In this document: positions 5,954 through 13,545 of the stretch, in pieces
How positions within the stretch are numbered: the first letter of the stretch is position 1
Layout: each line of letters opens with the position of its first letter
IMG/VR virus record: IMGVR_UViG_3300030116_003403
Coordinates: 1 to 21,618 of that record
Origin: a virus
Direction: 5' to 3' (one strand)
Length of the DNA stretch: 21,618 bases
Notes under the pieces: model-generated
Databases searched by the model: none
What the model saw: the letters and a program-made list of their open reading frames with translations, nothing else
Told to the model about the DNA's origin: nothing
Position numbers and translations under genes: made by a program

Positions 5954-6121
5954 ATGATTATTCCAATAGTTACCGTTCTCTTGGCAATTTTAATTTATGG
6001 CACTTGTTCTTTTGCGTTGTATAAGGTTTTCCTTGATAGGGGTAATACTTACATGGATAGACTTCGCAGAAGCCGTGCCCGTAGTACCTCAATTTCGTAC
6101 AGGGACTTCTCAGACAACTAG
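5954..6121 (+). CDS. Small membrane protein (55 aa) overlapping the next gene
   Basis: The ATG lies immediately after the stop of the 5432 gene (TGA then ATG with no gap). The 55-aa product has one N-terminal membrane helix (MIIPIVTVLLAILIYGTCSF, then ALYKVFL) followed by a strongly basic tail (DRLRRSRARST), fitting an inner-membrane protein with its basic tail in the cytoplasm. It overlaps the start of the 5997 gene by 125 nt in another frame. Position directly at the upstream stop and the clean membrane-plus-basic layout favour a real gene, yet the overlap means at least part of this frame may be constrained by its neighbour. Function unknown. Confidence 0.45.
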   Translation: MIIPIVTVLLAILIYGTCSFALYKVFLDRGNTYMDRLRRSRARSTSISYRDFSDN

Positions 6122-6452
6122 CACATCTGAATCAGTAATAAATGAAACGATTACAAGCCACCAATACAGAACAGGCTACAGCTATTCGGCATCAGGACAT
6201 AATATCGAATCTGAAACAGGATATATCAATCCTACTCCTACGACTACGAATGAACAAACAGTTGGAGGAGTAAACTTTCATTGGACTTCACCAAACTTAG
6301 AAGCTATACCTCGCTGGTCAATAACAAACGATGGAGCAGCCTTTTCTCTTCAAGAAACACTAATCACTCCAGGGCTAGATACAACAACAACTATAACTCG
6401 TCAAATAAATACAAGCACAACCACAGAAACTACAACTACATTTGGGCAATAG
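5997..6452 (+). CDS. Secreted Thr-rich protein, 151 aa
   Basis: The N-terminus MALVLLRCIRFSLIGVILTW then IDFAEA|VP reads as a signal peptide with a cut after AEA. The mature part is rich in T, S, N and Y (TGTSQTTSTSESVINETITS) and ends in a tract dominated by Thr (TTTTITRQINTSTTTETTTT). It is a likely exported beta-rich protein, similar in style to the 5432 product. Its 5' part overlaps the 55-aa ORF at 5954-6121, and its 3' 172 nt overlap the open frame of the next exported protein. The start at 5997 is the only ATG that gives a whole signal peptide. Function unknown. Confidence 0.6.
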   Translation: MALVLLRCIRFSLIGVILTWIDFAEAVPVVPQFRTGTSQTTSTSESVINETITSHQYRTGYSYSASGHNIESETGYINPTPTTTNEQTVGGVNFHWTSPNLEAIPRWSITNDGAAFSLQETLITPGLDTTTTITRQINTSTTTETTTTFGQ

Positions 6453-7030
6453 CTTTACTTCTTTGTCCTACAAAATTATTTGCTAATACCACGGTTGCCT
6501 CCCCATCTAGTAATGCCCAAGGGGTAGTGAATAACAATGCCACGATGATTACGCCATCCAGTATGCCGAGCTTTAGAATGAGTCAGGGTATAGTTTGTGC
6601 TTCTCCTAGCCTTACAATTACACCCTACATAACAGATAGCTGGTCTTTCGCACTACCTAGAGAAACTGTTACTAGAACACCAATATATGACGAAGAAACA
6701 GGAGAGATTTTATATTATTCAGAAATACCTAGATTTGAAAAAGATACATTTAATTTGAATTACGGAATTTCGGCTCAAGTAAACATACCATTGGGAAAAT
6801 CACCAGCCCTTTGCCATGAAGCAACAGCAGTAAATATTGAAGCTCAAAGACTATTGATAAAGAAAACTAAAATGGAGATCAGTTTATATCGTTTGGAGAT
6901 GTGTGCAAAACAAGCGAAGTTGGGAGCTACATATAAACCTGGAACGCCAGAGGCAGCTACTTGCCAAAATATTATTGTAAATATACCCCCAAACCAAGTT
7001 ATGCCGCACAATCACAAATTAACCCAGTAG
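6440..7030 (+). CDS. Secreted protein with unusual start, about 196 aa
   Basis: The frame is clearly coding: a signal-peptide-like start (WAIALLLCPTKLFA|NTTVAS), a polar linker, then PSFRMSQGIVCASPSLTITP, a charged region DEETGEILYYSEIP, an IPLGKSPALCHEATAV segment and a helical Cys-containing part (ISLYRLEMCAKQAKLGATY). No ATG, GTG or TTG lies at the signal peptide. The nearest initiators are ATT (6440) and ATA (6449, overlapping the upstream stop). The only standard start is TTG at 6281, preceded by GGAGGAG (6264-6270), but this would add about 53 Asn/Arg/Lys/Tyr-rich residues read out of frame from the Thr-rich tail of the 5997 gene. I place the start at 6440 with low certainty. A fusion by frameshifting, or a sequencing error, are alternatives. 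Confidence 0.55.
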   Translation: MWAIALLLCPTKLFANTTVASPSSNAQGVVNNNATMITPSSMPSFRMSQGIVCASPSLTITPYITDSWSFALPRETVTRTPIYDEETGEILYYSEIPRFEKDTFNLNYGISAQVNIPLGKSPALCHEATAVNIEAQRLLIKKTKMEISLYRLEMCAKQAKLGATYKPGTPEAATCQNIIVNIPPNQVMPHNHKLTQ

Positions 7031-7064
7031 ATAAGTCACGGGCATTAAACTCATCTACGGATAA

Positions 7065-7706
7065 TTATTCTACATCTTTTTTCTTCTTTGTCAGTTTCTT
7101 TATTAAATTTTTTACTAAGGGTTTGACAATATTAAGCAGTAGTGGAGTAGTGGCAGCAACAGCAGCAATAGCAGCAGTACTAATAAGCTGTGGAGGATTT
7201 GGTATGTATTTTTCGATGAATTTAACGTCTTCATACAAAGTTATACATTCAGTTTTATCTTCGCTTCTTTTATGCCCTATGACACGCTCCAGTTTAAGTT
7301 CTGAAGCATATTGACCTATTCTTTGATCTTTAGGCCCAGGGCAGGGAGGAAAATCTGGTGGGGGTGGTTCAGGTAAATCAGGAATTTTTGGCTGCTCTGT
7401 TTCTGGTAAGGGCGGTGGTTCATTATTGATAGGTGCTTCTTCTGTAATGACCATATTCTCAGGTGTATAGTCAAGAGGAATAAAACTAGGAAACGGAAAA
7501 TCACACGTTGTAAATACACCATTTGGATCTTCCAGTAATAAATTACGATTACCAGTATTTTTTATATCACGATGTTGATAGGTACAACCAGGAACATCAA
7601 TATCTGGTGGCTTTGTAATACTTAGATAATGAGGAGTATATATTTCTGGAACGTCTGGAATGTGTATCTCAGGGATACTTATATCAGGTATTTCAATCGT
7701 AGGCAT
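7065..7706 (-). CDS. Pro-rich C-terminally anchored membrane protein, 213 aa
   Basis: The N-terminal part is rich in PxI/PxV dipeptides (MPTIEIPDISIPEIHIPDVP). A middle section contains GCTYQHRD and TTCDFPFPSFIP, then a Pro stretch of about 45 residues (EEAPINNEPPPLPETEQPKI and on to PPPPDFPPCPGPKDQR), a conserved-looking VIGHKRSEDKTECITLYEDV, and a C-terminal hydrophobic helix (AAIAAVAATTPLLLNIV) followed by a very basic tail (KPLVKNLIKKLTKKKKDVE). This suggests a membrane-anchored protein with a rigid Pro-rich spacer, in style like TonB or a spanin. I recall relatives in cyanophage genomes without a function. The gene converges with the secreted-protein cluster. Confidence 0.65.
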   Translation of the reverse strand: MPTIEIPDISIPEIHIPDVPEIYTPHYLSITKPPDIDVPGCTYQHRDIKNTGNRNLLLEDPNGVFTTCDFPFPSFIPLDYTPENMVITEEAPINNEPPPLPETEQPKIPDLPEPPPPDFPPCPGPKDQRIGQYASELKLERVIGHKRSEDKTECITLYEDVKFIEKYIPNPPQLISTAAIAAVAATTPLLLNIVKPLVKNLIKKLTKKKKDVE

Positions 7707-7860
7707 TTCTTGGTAAATATACTTCTACGAAAGAATGACATTTAGGACAAGATAAATTAGTTATCATGCTGTATTCTCCAGACCTTAATGGGTAATCCTC
7801 TTCATCTAAGCTATGATCTCCACCCCAGATAAGTTCAGTTTTACAATGCCAACAATTCAT
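7693..7860 (-). CDS. Small zinc-ribbon protein, 55 aa
   Basis: An ATG at 7860 opens a 55-codon frame with a zinc-ribbon signature: MNCWHCKTELIWGGDHSLDE (CxxC at residues 3-6) and LSCPKCHSFVEVYLP (CxxC at 38-41), two Cys pairs 34 residues apart. This fits a treble-clef or zinc-ribbon fold. Small MNCWHC-type proteins of unknown role are familiar to me from cyanophages. Its ATG overlaps the TGA of the 72-aa gene upstream (ATGA), and its own stop overlaps the start of the Pro-rich gene by 14 nt, so it is part of one leftward unit. Likely role is nucleic-acid or protein binding, unproven. Confidence 0.8.
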   Translation of the reverse strand: MNCWHCKTELIWGGDHSLDEEDYPLRSGEYSMITNLSCPKCHSFVEVYLPRNAYD

Positions 7861-8075
7861 TTGATAATAGGCATTGATGGACCAGTAACTTTAGGTAAAC
7901 CTTGATCTAATAATTTAGGCATCATACCTTGTACATTACCAAGAATCTCATTCATAACTTTTGATTTAAACTGTTCTGAAGTTACATACTTGTAACCAAA
8001 GTACGCTCCACCACTCATTGAAGCTACCATTACAAATGAGATAATACTTAAAACATTAGCTATTTTTTGAAACAT
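7857..8075 (-). CDS. Small membrane protein, 72 aa
   Basis: The product begins MFQKIANVLSIISFVMVASM and continues GGAYFGYKYVTSEQF, so one membrane helix sits at about residues 7-30. The rest is amphipathic and ends in Pro-rich VTGPSMPIIK. Small proteins of this build are familiar to me from cyanophages. It is coupled to the zinc ribbon by an ATGA overlap. No Shine-Dalgarno sequence precedes the ATG. The start CATG is shared back-to-back with a plus-strand ORF at 8074. Function unknown. Confidence 0.6.
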   Translation of the reverse strand: MFQKIANVLSIISFVMVASMSGGAYFGYKYVTSEQFKSKVMNEILGNVQGMMPKLLDQGLPKVTGPSMPIIK

Positions 8076-8205
8076 GATAAGAGAAGCACTAATTAAAGCA
8101 AGCGTACCAATAACATTTATGGTGCTTTTCCTGATTATAGGATTAGCACCACTTTATGTCATGTACGGAATTATTGATAGAAATATTCCTGTAAAAACTA
8201 ACTAG
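8074..8205 (+). CDS. Candidate 43-aa plus-strand membrane ORF
   Basis: ATG at 8074 opens a 43-codon frame ending in TAG at 8203-8205. The product is MIREALIKASVPITFMVLFL followed by IIGLAPLYVMYGIIDRNIPV and KTN: a short basic-amphipathic start, one membrane helix and a polar end, a sensible composition for a tiny membrane protein. It fills most of the gap between two minus-strand genes, so it explains DNA that would otherwise be non-coding. Against it: no Shine-Dalgarno sequence is seen, it opposes its neighbours, and it is short. Treat as a candidate. Confidence 0.35.
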   Translation: MIREALIKASVPITFMVLFLIIGLAPLYVMYGIIDRNIPVKTN

Positions 8206-8500
8206 CTGGTACGAAACTTCCTTGCGTAGGAGTTTTTTCTTCACTGATTTTTAAAGTCAATCCAGTTAAAATCTCATCAACTCTATCCGTTCCAAGAACA
8301 GCTTTTACATCAGCAATAATATCTGTTGTTTTTAAGTCAGTTCTAGTTGTTAAAGATTCTGGTTTAGTCAACGCACAGCTACCATAAGATGATGCAGAAT
8401 AATCTCCATCAACTCTAGTTACAGTCCAGTGTGCAGTATGGCAAAAGCCATCGTCTACGTCAAAGTCAACGTTAGCTAATGCCCAGGTAACACTAGCCAT
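8198..8500 (-). CDS. Small conserved phage protein (DUF7936-like)
   Basis: A 100-aa protein that starts MASVTWALANVDFDVDDGFC and has a typical HTAHWTVTRVDGDYSASSYG stretch (residues about 21-40), then a region LKTTDIIADVKAVLGTDRVD and a Pro/Ser tail. The 'VTW.L......HWTV...DGDYSAS.YG' pattern resembles a family of small phage proteins common in cyanophages that I associate with DUF7936; this is from memory and should be checked. It is probably a virion or tail-associated protein but has no known function. It overlaps the coiled-coil gene upstream by 8 nt. Confidence 0.65.
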   Translation of the reverse strand: MASVTWALANVDFDVDDGFCHTAHWTVTRVDGDYSASSYGSCALTKPESLTTRTDLKTTDIIADVKAVLGTDRVDEILTGLTLKISEEKTPTQGSFVPAS

Positions 8501-8702
8501 CGACTACGGCCTCTGCACCTTCTTCTTCTTGAACCATTTGTACTAATTCTGCATATTGAGAATTTTTAATGTTGAACTGTTCAAGAACTTGTGTTTTTTC
8601 GTTTTCTATCTTCTTACCTTCTTCAGCAAGAGCATTGAACTTATCAGCAAGAGCCTGTGCTTCCAGCTTACGTTCTTCGCATCTTTCAGATAATTTTGAC
8701 AT
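8493..8702 (-). CDS. Small coiled-coil protein, 69 aa
   Basis: Nearly the whole product is one charged helix with heptad-like spacing (EERKLEAQALADKFNALAEE, then KTQVLEQFNIKNSQYAELVQ), ending in an acidic EEEGAEAVVDG tail. It resembles the small coiled-coil chaperone or linker proteins often found between phage fibre genes, but no family is certain. Its stop overlaps the next ATG by 8 nt, suggesting coupled translation. It may be a fibre-associated or tail assembly factor, which is inference from position. Confidence 0.6.
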   Translation of the reverse strand: MSKLSERCEERKLEAQALADKFNALAEEGKKIENEKTQVLEQFNIKNSQYAELVQMVQEEEGAEAVVDG

Positions 8703-8730
8703 AAGTTTTAAATAATTGTACTAATGATAC

Positions 8731-8982
8731 CTAAGAATAAACTTTTTTACCATCAACAACAGCTTTGTCAATAGCAGTAAAATCTTCTGATGTCCAAATT
8801 GATGTTGTTTCATCAAGCTTTTTGTATTCCTTGATAATTTCAAGATGCTCTACATTACGCTTGATTTTGTCTTTGTAATCATCATCAGTTTCATCTGATG
8901 TTTGAGCAGTATTGATAACAGTTACGCTATCACCAGCAGCAGAGAAGATTGCTGCAATTTCATCTGCGGTTTTTTCTTCCAT
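8731..8982 (-). CDS. Hypothetical protein, 83 aa
   Basis: An acidic product starting MEEKTADEIAAIFSAAGDSV, with DETDDDYKDKIKRNVEHLEI in the middle and SEDFTAIDKAVVDGKKVYS at the end. It has a mixed helix and strand pattern, no signal peptide and no membrane helix. It lies 24 nt downstream of the giant fibre gene and 28 nt before the coiled-coil gene on the same strand, so it is likely co-transcribed with them. It may help fold or attach the fibre; this is only context. Confidence 0.6.
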   Translation of the reverse strand: MEEKTADEIAAIFSAAGDSVTVINTAQTSDETDDDYKDKIKRNVEHLEIIKEYKKLDETTSIWTSEDFTAIDKAVVDGKKVYS

Positions 8983-9006
8983 GATAAAAAGGTAGTTAGT
9001 TACAGT

Positions 9007-12000
9007 TTACCCTGCTTCGAGGGCTGTGACTTTTGCTGATAGTTCTTTTATTGCGTTGACAAGAACAGGTATTAATCTTGCATATCTTAAACCATAATGT
9101 TTTTCATCATCTGACTTATCTATAAATAAACAATCATTTTCAGATGAACCATATCCGTTAGCTTTTTCTACTGTTTCAACTTCCTGTGCAATTAATCCAA
9201 TTTCTGTTTTATTGCTTTTCTTTGAACCATCAGGAGTAACACTTAAATCATTACTATAGTTAGATCTCATATCCCATTTATATGTTACTGGTCTAAGAGA
9301 ATTTATAATATCAAGACCCTTTGTAAAATCAGCTATATCTGCTTTATCTCTTTCATCAGAAGTTACAGTCCAATCAACTTTTATATGTGCATTTGTAATA
9401 TTACTATTACCTAAAACAATTCTATTGCTGTGAGTTGTATGATTACCGTTAGGAGAACCTGTGATTCCAGCTTCATAACCTAAGAATAAATTATTGCTTC
9501 CCGTTGTTAGATTTTGACCACTATTATAACCAATCAAGGTATTATAATTACCTGAAGTAGCACTTTCTCCAGATTGAGAGCCACAACCTGTATTACCTCC
9601 TCCAGTACCATTTTTAAAAGATTCATTTCCTATATATGTGTTATGTGATGATGTAGTGTTGCTGGCTCCAGCTTCTCTACCTACAGCAGTATTTTGATCT
9701 CCAGTTGTGCTTGCACTTAATGCACTTTTTCCTACTGCTACGTTATTTGTTCCAGTAGTGTTAGAGTTCATACAACTAGCACCCACCGCAGTATTTTCTC
9801 CACTTGTTGTGTTTTCTAAAGCGGTATGACCAACAGCGGTATTATTGTTTGCTGTAGTGGCTTTATATAATGAAAAACTACCTATAGAAACGTTAGATGC
9901 ACCTGTGGTAATGTCTGTTGCAGCTTCATATCCAACAGCAGTATTTCTATTTCCAGTGGTATTTGCAGTTAAAGCATTATAGCCCACAGCAGTTAGATAA
10001 ATTCCAGATGTGCTAAGTCTTAAAGCTTTATAACCTACAGCTGTAAGACCATCTTCAGTCACATTATCTGCCAACGCATTAAATCCTATAGCTACGTTAT
10101 TACCTCCAGATGTGTTATCTTGCATAGAATCTTTTCCAATAGACACGTTGTTATCACCTGTAGTACTTGTTAAAAATGCACCCTTACCCACAGCGGTATT
10201 ACCTACTCCAGTTGTGACATTCATTGCACAATCAGTACCAACAGCAGTATTATTATCTGCTGTTGTATTGTTCAATAATGCTCTTGAACCAACTGCTGTA
10301 TTATATTGTCCATTCGTATTTTCATACAAACAATTCATACCAACGGCTGTATTTTGACTACCTGTAGAGTTAGTTAAAGCTTGACGGCCTATTGCTGTAT
10401 TTCTTTCACCTGATACGTTAGCCTCTAATGCTTTAAATCCTAAAGCACTGTTATATAGTCCAGTTGTATTTTCTTCCATTGCTGAATAGCCAACCGCTGT
10501 ATTTTCATTAGCTGTAGTAGCGGATTTTAAAGAAAGTGCACCTACAGCTACATTATTATTTCCTGTGGTATTTGCATATAAGGCTAAAGACCCTAACCCA
10601 GTGTTACTAGAACCAGTTGTGTTAAATACCAAAGCATTATCGCCCATTGCAGTATTATCATCTCCAGTGGTATTAGCAGCTAAAGCTGAATTACCAACAC
10701 CAGTATTGTCTTCACCTGATGTATTAACAGTTAAAGCTTGATTTCCAACTGCTACATTATAATTTGCTGTATTTTCTTTTAAAGCATTAACACCAACAGC
10801 CGTATTTGAATGTCCAGTTGTGTTTGCATTAAGAGCCAAATCTCCAACAGCAGTATTGTTACTTGCAGTTGTATTAAAACCTAAAGATCCTCTACCTATA
10901 GCAACGTTAGATGCACCTGTGGTATTTGCTGTTAAAGCATTATGACCAACTGCTGTGTTGTCAGATCCTGTAGTGTTAGCATCTAGAGAATAATTACCAA
11001 CGGAAACATTTTTTGCACCAGAAGTATTTGAAAATAAAGAAGTTCTACCTATAGCTACATTATTTGCTCCAGTTGTATTTGTGTATAACGCACTAAGTCC
11101 AACTGCTGTGTTGTCTGATCCTGTAGTAGTTCCAGACATAGCACCTTGTCCAACTGCTGTGTTGTTATTAGCTGTGGTTGCTGCATCTAAGGTTAAAGAT
11201 CCTACCGCTACATTATTTGCTCCAGTTGTGTTTACATCTAATGCTTTATAGCCTACAGCAGTATTATTATCGGCTGTGGTGTTTGAACCCAAAGCACCCA
11301 TACCGATTGCAGTAAGGTAGTTACCTGTTGTACTAGCATCTAAAGCTAAAGCTCCTACAGCTACGTTTGAACCTCCAGTTGTGTTTGCTGTTAAAGCGTT
11401 TTGACCTACAGCAGTGTTGTTTGATGCAGTTGTATTAGCATCTAAGGCTTTATCACCTATAGCTACGTTGTTATTTCCAGTTGTGTTTGCAAATAAAGCA
11501 CCTTTACCAACAGCAGTGTTTTCTGCACCTGTTGTATTGGCATCCATAGTTCTCCACCCAACAGACGTATTGTTATCTGCTGTAGTAGCTTGTCTTAAAG
11601 CTTGATAACCAACAGCAGTGTTTTGTGCTCCTGATGAATTATTTGATAAAGAATATGCACCAAAACCAGAGTTTTGTGCTCCTGTAGTAACTTTTAAAGC
11701 TGAATAACCAAAAGCAGAACAAGTGCTAGATGTAGTAATTGATTGAAGAGCTAAAGAACCTACGGCTGTGTTCTGAGTTCCAGTTGTGTTTGCTGCTAAT
11801 GAGTTGTAACCTACAGCCGTATTGTTATCGGCAGTAGTATTTGCATATAAAGCAACTCTACCAAAAGCAGTATTGTTACTTCCTGTTGAATTTGAATATA
11901 AAGCACTTGAACCAAAAGCAGAGTTAAAACTTCCAGTTGTTGTTGTTGTTAAAGATGTCTTACCAACAGCAGTATTCTGTGTTCCAGTTGTGTTTGCTGT

Positions 12001-13545
12001 TAAAGATTGATAACCTACAGCAGTGTTGTTATCAGCTGTAGTGTTGGCGTTTAATGCTGTTTGACCTACTGCAACATTCTGCGTTCCAGTTGTATTGTAA
12101 AGCATTGCTTGGTGTCCAACCGCAACATTATTTGAAGCTGTTGTATTTGAATCTAATGCTTGCATTCCAATAGCTACGTTACTTGCACCTGTTGAGTTAT
12201 TATTAAGAGCATTTAAACCAAGACCAGTATTACCATCGGCGGTTGTAGTTTCTTTACCTGCATTTCTACCAATAAATGTATTATTATCTCCTGTTGTTAA
12301 TGCTTTTCCAGCCGAAAGTCCAACGGCAGTGTTCTTTACTCCAGAAGTTAAAGCTGTTAATGCTTCTTTACCGATAGCAGTATTTTCTCCACCAGTAACA
12401 GCAGCATCTAAAGCACTTTCTCCAAGAACAGTGTTACCAGAAACAGAGTTTGCACCTTTACCAATATTTACGCTGTTTATACTTGCATCAACAGTAAACG
12501 TAGCCTTTCCTGTACTGTCTATTCTTAATCTTTCAGTAGGAGAAGAAGCACCATCAGCCGTTGTGCTAAATACCAAACGACCTGGCATATCATTAGCTCC
12601 AGGTGTGCCATCTACTTCACCAGCTATTTGTGCTCCTACTGTTTCAAGGTCAACTCCATCGCCCCCAGCAAAACGAATATGACCCATAGCGTCATCTTCT
12701 AAAAGAATACCTGATGCACTTCCTCTAGCGTGTCCTAAAGCAAGAGTTCCTGATGGTCCTGTAGAATTTACAGTGCTATAAAAAGCAGCAGATATGTTAC
12801 CCGAAGTATGTTCAACTTGTAGTAACGAGGCTGCACTTGATGCGACATCAACACTCGTACTCGATCCAATAAGCAATCGTTGTGAACTATCAACTCTTAG
12901 GGCTTCACTGCCACCAGTCTCAACAGAAACAGTATCAGCAGCAGGGAATCTTACAGCAGTATTAGTATCTCCAGAATGAATTATCTTATCTGCAATAGTT
13001 AAATCACTTGTAGATGTTATAGCTCCTGTTACAGCTAACGTACCAACAACACTTACTCCTGTATCAGCAGTTAATCTTGTTGTTCCTCCAGCAGCTAGAC
13101 TAACAGTATTCGTTCCACCAAATATTCCGCTATCGCTATCTCCAAAGTTTATAGCAGGTGCAGAATTAGAACCATTAGGCATGGTCAATACACCTGTTAA
13201 AGTACTACCAGCTTTTGCTACATAGTTAGTATTTGATGTGGTACGTTCTGCAACTGTTACCGCATTTAAACCAGCAGGGGTTACAACTCTATTTGTAGCT
13301 GTTCCAGTTGTTGTCTCACTATTAGTTGCTAATTCAGATATACCCGAAACTGTAGTTGTAGCAGTGGGTGTTGATAAACTTCCTGGGCCAAATATTTTTA
13401 CGATACTATTATCACTGGCTCGCATAAAGCCACCGATGCTATTTATATTTGCGTTAAGTGCTATCTCACCTACAGCAGGTAAATCAGATGTACTAGGAGT
13501 ACTATCCTGTACAACACTATTCTTTAATTTAATTTGAATTGCCAT
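9007..13545 (-). CDS. Giant tail fibre with YadA-head-like repeats and C-terminal S74 self-cleaving chaperone
   Basis: The 1512-aa protein has an N-terminal virion-attachment-like region (MAIQIKLKNSVVQDSTPSTS, about residues 1-110), a linker with fibre repeats (about 110-365), about 59 copies of a 17-residue repeat with core NTAVGxxALxxNTTGxxN (about 370-1365), and a C-terminal Peptidase_S74 domain beginning TSDERDKADI. The dyad expected in that domain is S1396 and K1401 (SDERDK). The domain continues with LRPVTYKW and IGLIAQEVE, and ends in a coiled helix (AIKELSAKVTALEAG). In this family the domain trimerises the fibre, then cuts itself off just before the Ser. The repeat resembles the left-handed beta-roll head of YadA-type adhesins (Hep_Hag), so the fibre is probably a long trimeric rod that binds the host. 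AAGG lies 6 nt upstream of the ATG. Confidence 0.88.
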   Translation of the reverse strand: MAIQIKLKNSVVQDSTPSTSDLPAVGEIALNANINSIGGFMRASDNSIVKIFGPGSLSTPTATTTVSGISELATNSETTTGTATNRVVTPAGLNAVTVAERTTSNTNYVAKAGSTLTGVLTMPNGSNSAPAINFGDSDSGIFGGTNTVSLAAGGTTRLTADTGVSVVGTLAVTGAITSTSDLTIADKIIHSGDTNTAVRFPAADTVSVETGGSEALRVDSSQRLLIGSSTSVDVASSAASLLQVEHTSGNISAAFYSTVNSTGPSGTLALGHARGSASGILLEDDAMGHIRFAGGDGVDLETVGAQIAGEVDGTPGANDMPGRLVFSTTADGASSPTERLRIDSTGKATFTVDASINSVNIGKGANSVSGNTVLGESALDAAVTGGENTAIGKEALTALTSGVKNTAVGLSAGKALTTGDNNTFIGRNAGKETTTADGNTGLGLNALNNNSTGASNVAIGMQALDSNTTASNNVAVGHQAMLYNTTGTQNVAVGQTALNANTTADNNTAVGYQSLTANTTGTQNTAVGKTSLTTTTTGSFNSAFGSSALYSNSTGSNNTAFGRVALYANTTADNNTAVGYNSLAANTTGTQNTAVGSLALQSITTSSTCSAFGYSALKVTTGAQNSGFGAYSLSNNSSGAQNTAVGYQALRQATTADNNTSVGWRTMDANTTGAENTAVGKGALFANTTGNNNVAIGDKALDANTTASNNTAVGQNALTANTTGGSNVAVGALALDASTTGNYLTAIGMGALGSNTTADNNTAVGYKALDVNTTGANNVAVGSLTLDAATTANNNTAVGQGAMSGTTTGSDNTAVGLSALYTNTTGANNVAIGRTSLFSNTSGAKNVSVGNYSLDANTTGSDNTAVGHNALTANTTGASNVAIGRGSLGFNTTASNNTAVGDLALNANTTGHSNTAVGVNALKENTANYNVAVGNQALTVNTSGEDNTGVGNSALAANTTGDDNTAMGDNALVFNTTGSSNTGLGSLALYANTTGNNNVAVGALSLKSATTANENTAVGYSAMEENTTGLYNSALGFKALEANVSGERNTAIGRQALTNSTGSQNTAVGMNCLYENTNGQYNTAVGSRALLNNTTADNNTAVGTDCAMNVTTGVGNTAVGKGAFLTSTTGDNNVSIGKDSMQDNTSGGNNVAIGFNALADNVTEDGLTAVGYKALRLSTSGIYLTAVGYNALTANTTGNRNTAVGYEAATDITTGASNVSIGSFSLYKATTANNNTAVGHTALENTTSGENTAVGASCMNSNTTGTNNVAVGKSALSASTTGDQNTAVGREAGASNTTSSHNTYIGNESFKNGTGGGNTGCGSQSGESATSGNYNTLIGYNSGQNLTTGSNNLFLGYEAGITGSPNGNHTTHSNRIVLGNSNITNAHIKVDWTVTSDERDKADIADFTKGLDIINSLRPVTYKWDMRSNYSNDLSVTPDGSKKSNKTEIGLIAQEVETVEKANGYGSSENDCLFIDKSDDEKHYGLRYARLIPVLVNAIKELSAKVTALEAG
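9450..12440. repeat. About 59 tandem 51-bp repeats within the fibre gene
   Basis: The coding period is 51 bp (17 residues), and about 59 units can be counted in the protein. Units differ from each other in sequence, while NTAVG, the AL pair and NTTG are well kept. A few units are 16 residues, for example the one ending ALKVTTGAQ. Near-identical neighbours suggest expansion by duplication, so the copy number may vary and the assembly of this section could be wrong. Confidence 0.9.

Noticed and set aside
7027-7058. Inverted repeat GTAGAT ... ATCTAC between convergent genes as a terminator
   Set aside because: The 6-bp arms are separated by 20 nt, are AT-rich and are not followed by a T-run on either strand, so termination is not supported.
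6961-7314. A 117-aa plus ORF, and a 68-aa minus ORF at 7316-7522
   Set aside because: Both lie in other frames over the Pro-rich gene 7065-7706. Their sequences are shadow-like, and the Pro-rich gene has an ordered domain layout.
9450-12440. Regular 51-bp repeats that might be read as a CRISPR array or other tandem DNA element
   Set aside because: The period is 17 codons in one long open frame. The units encode NTAVG...NTTG repeats and there are no unique spacers between identical repeats.
10112-13537. Plus-strand ORFs antisense to the giant fibre (for example 10112-10357, 11414-11605, 12329-12682)
   Set aside because: They are by-products of the repeat: periodic sequence keeps the opposite frame open and gives low-complexity L/V/A/P peptides without any start signal.
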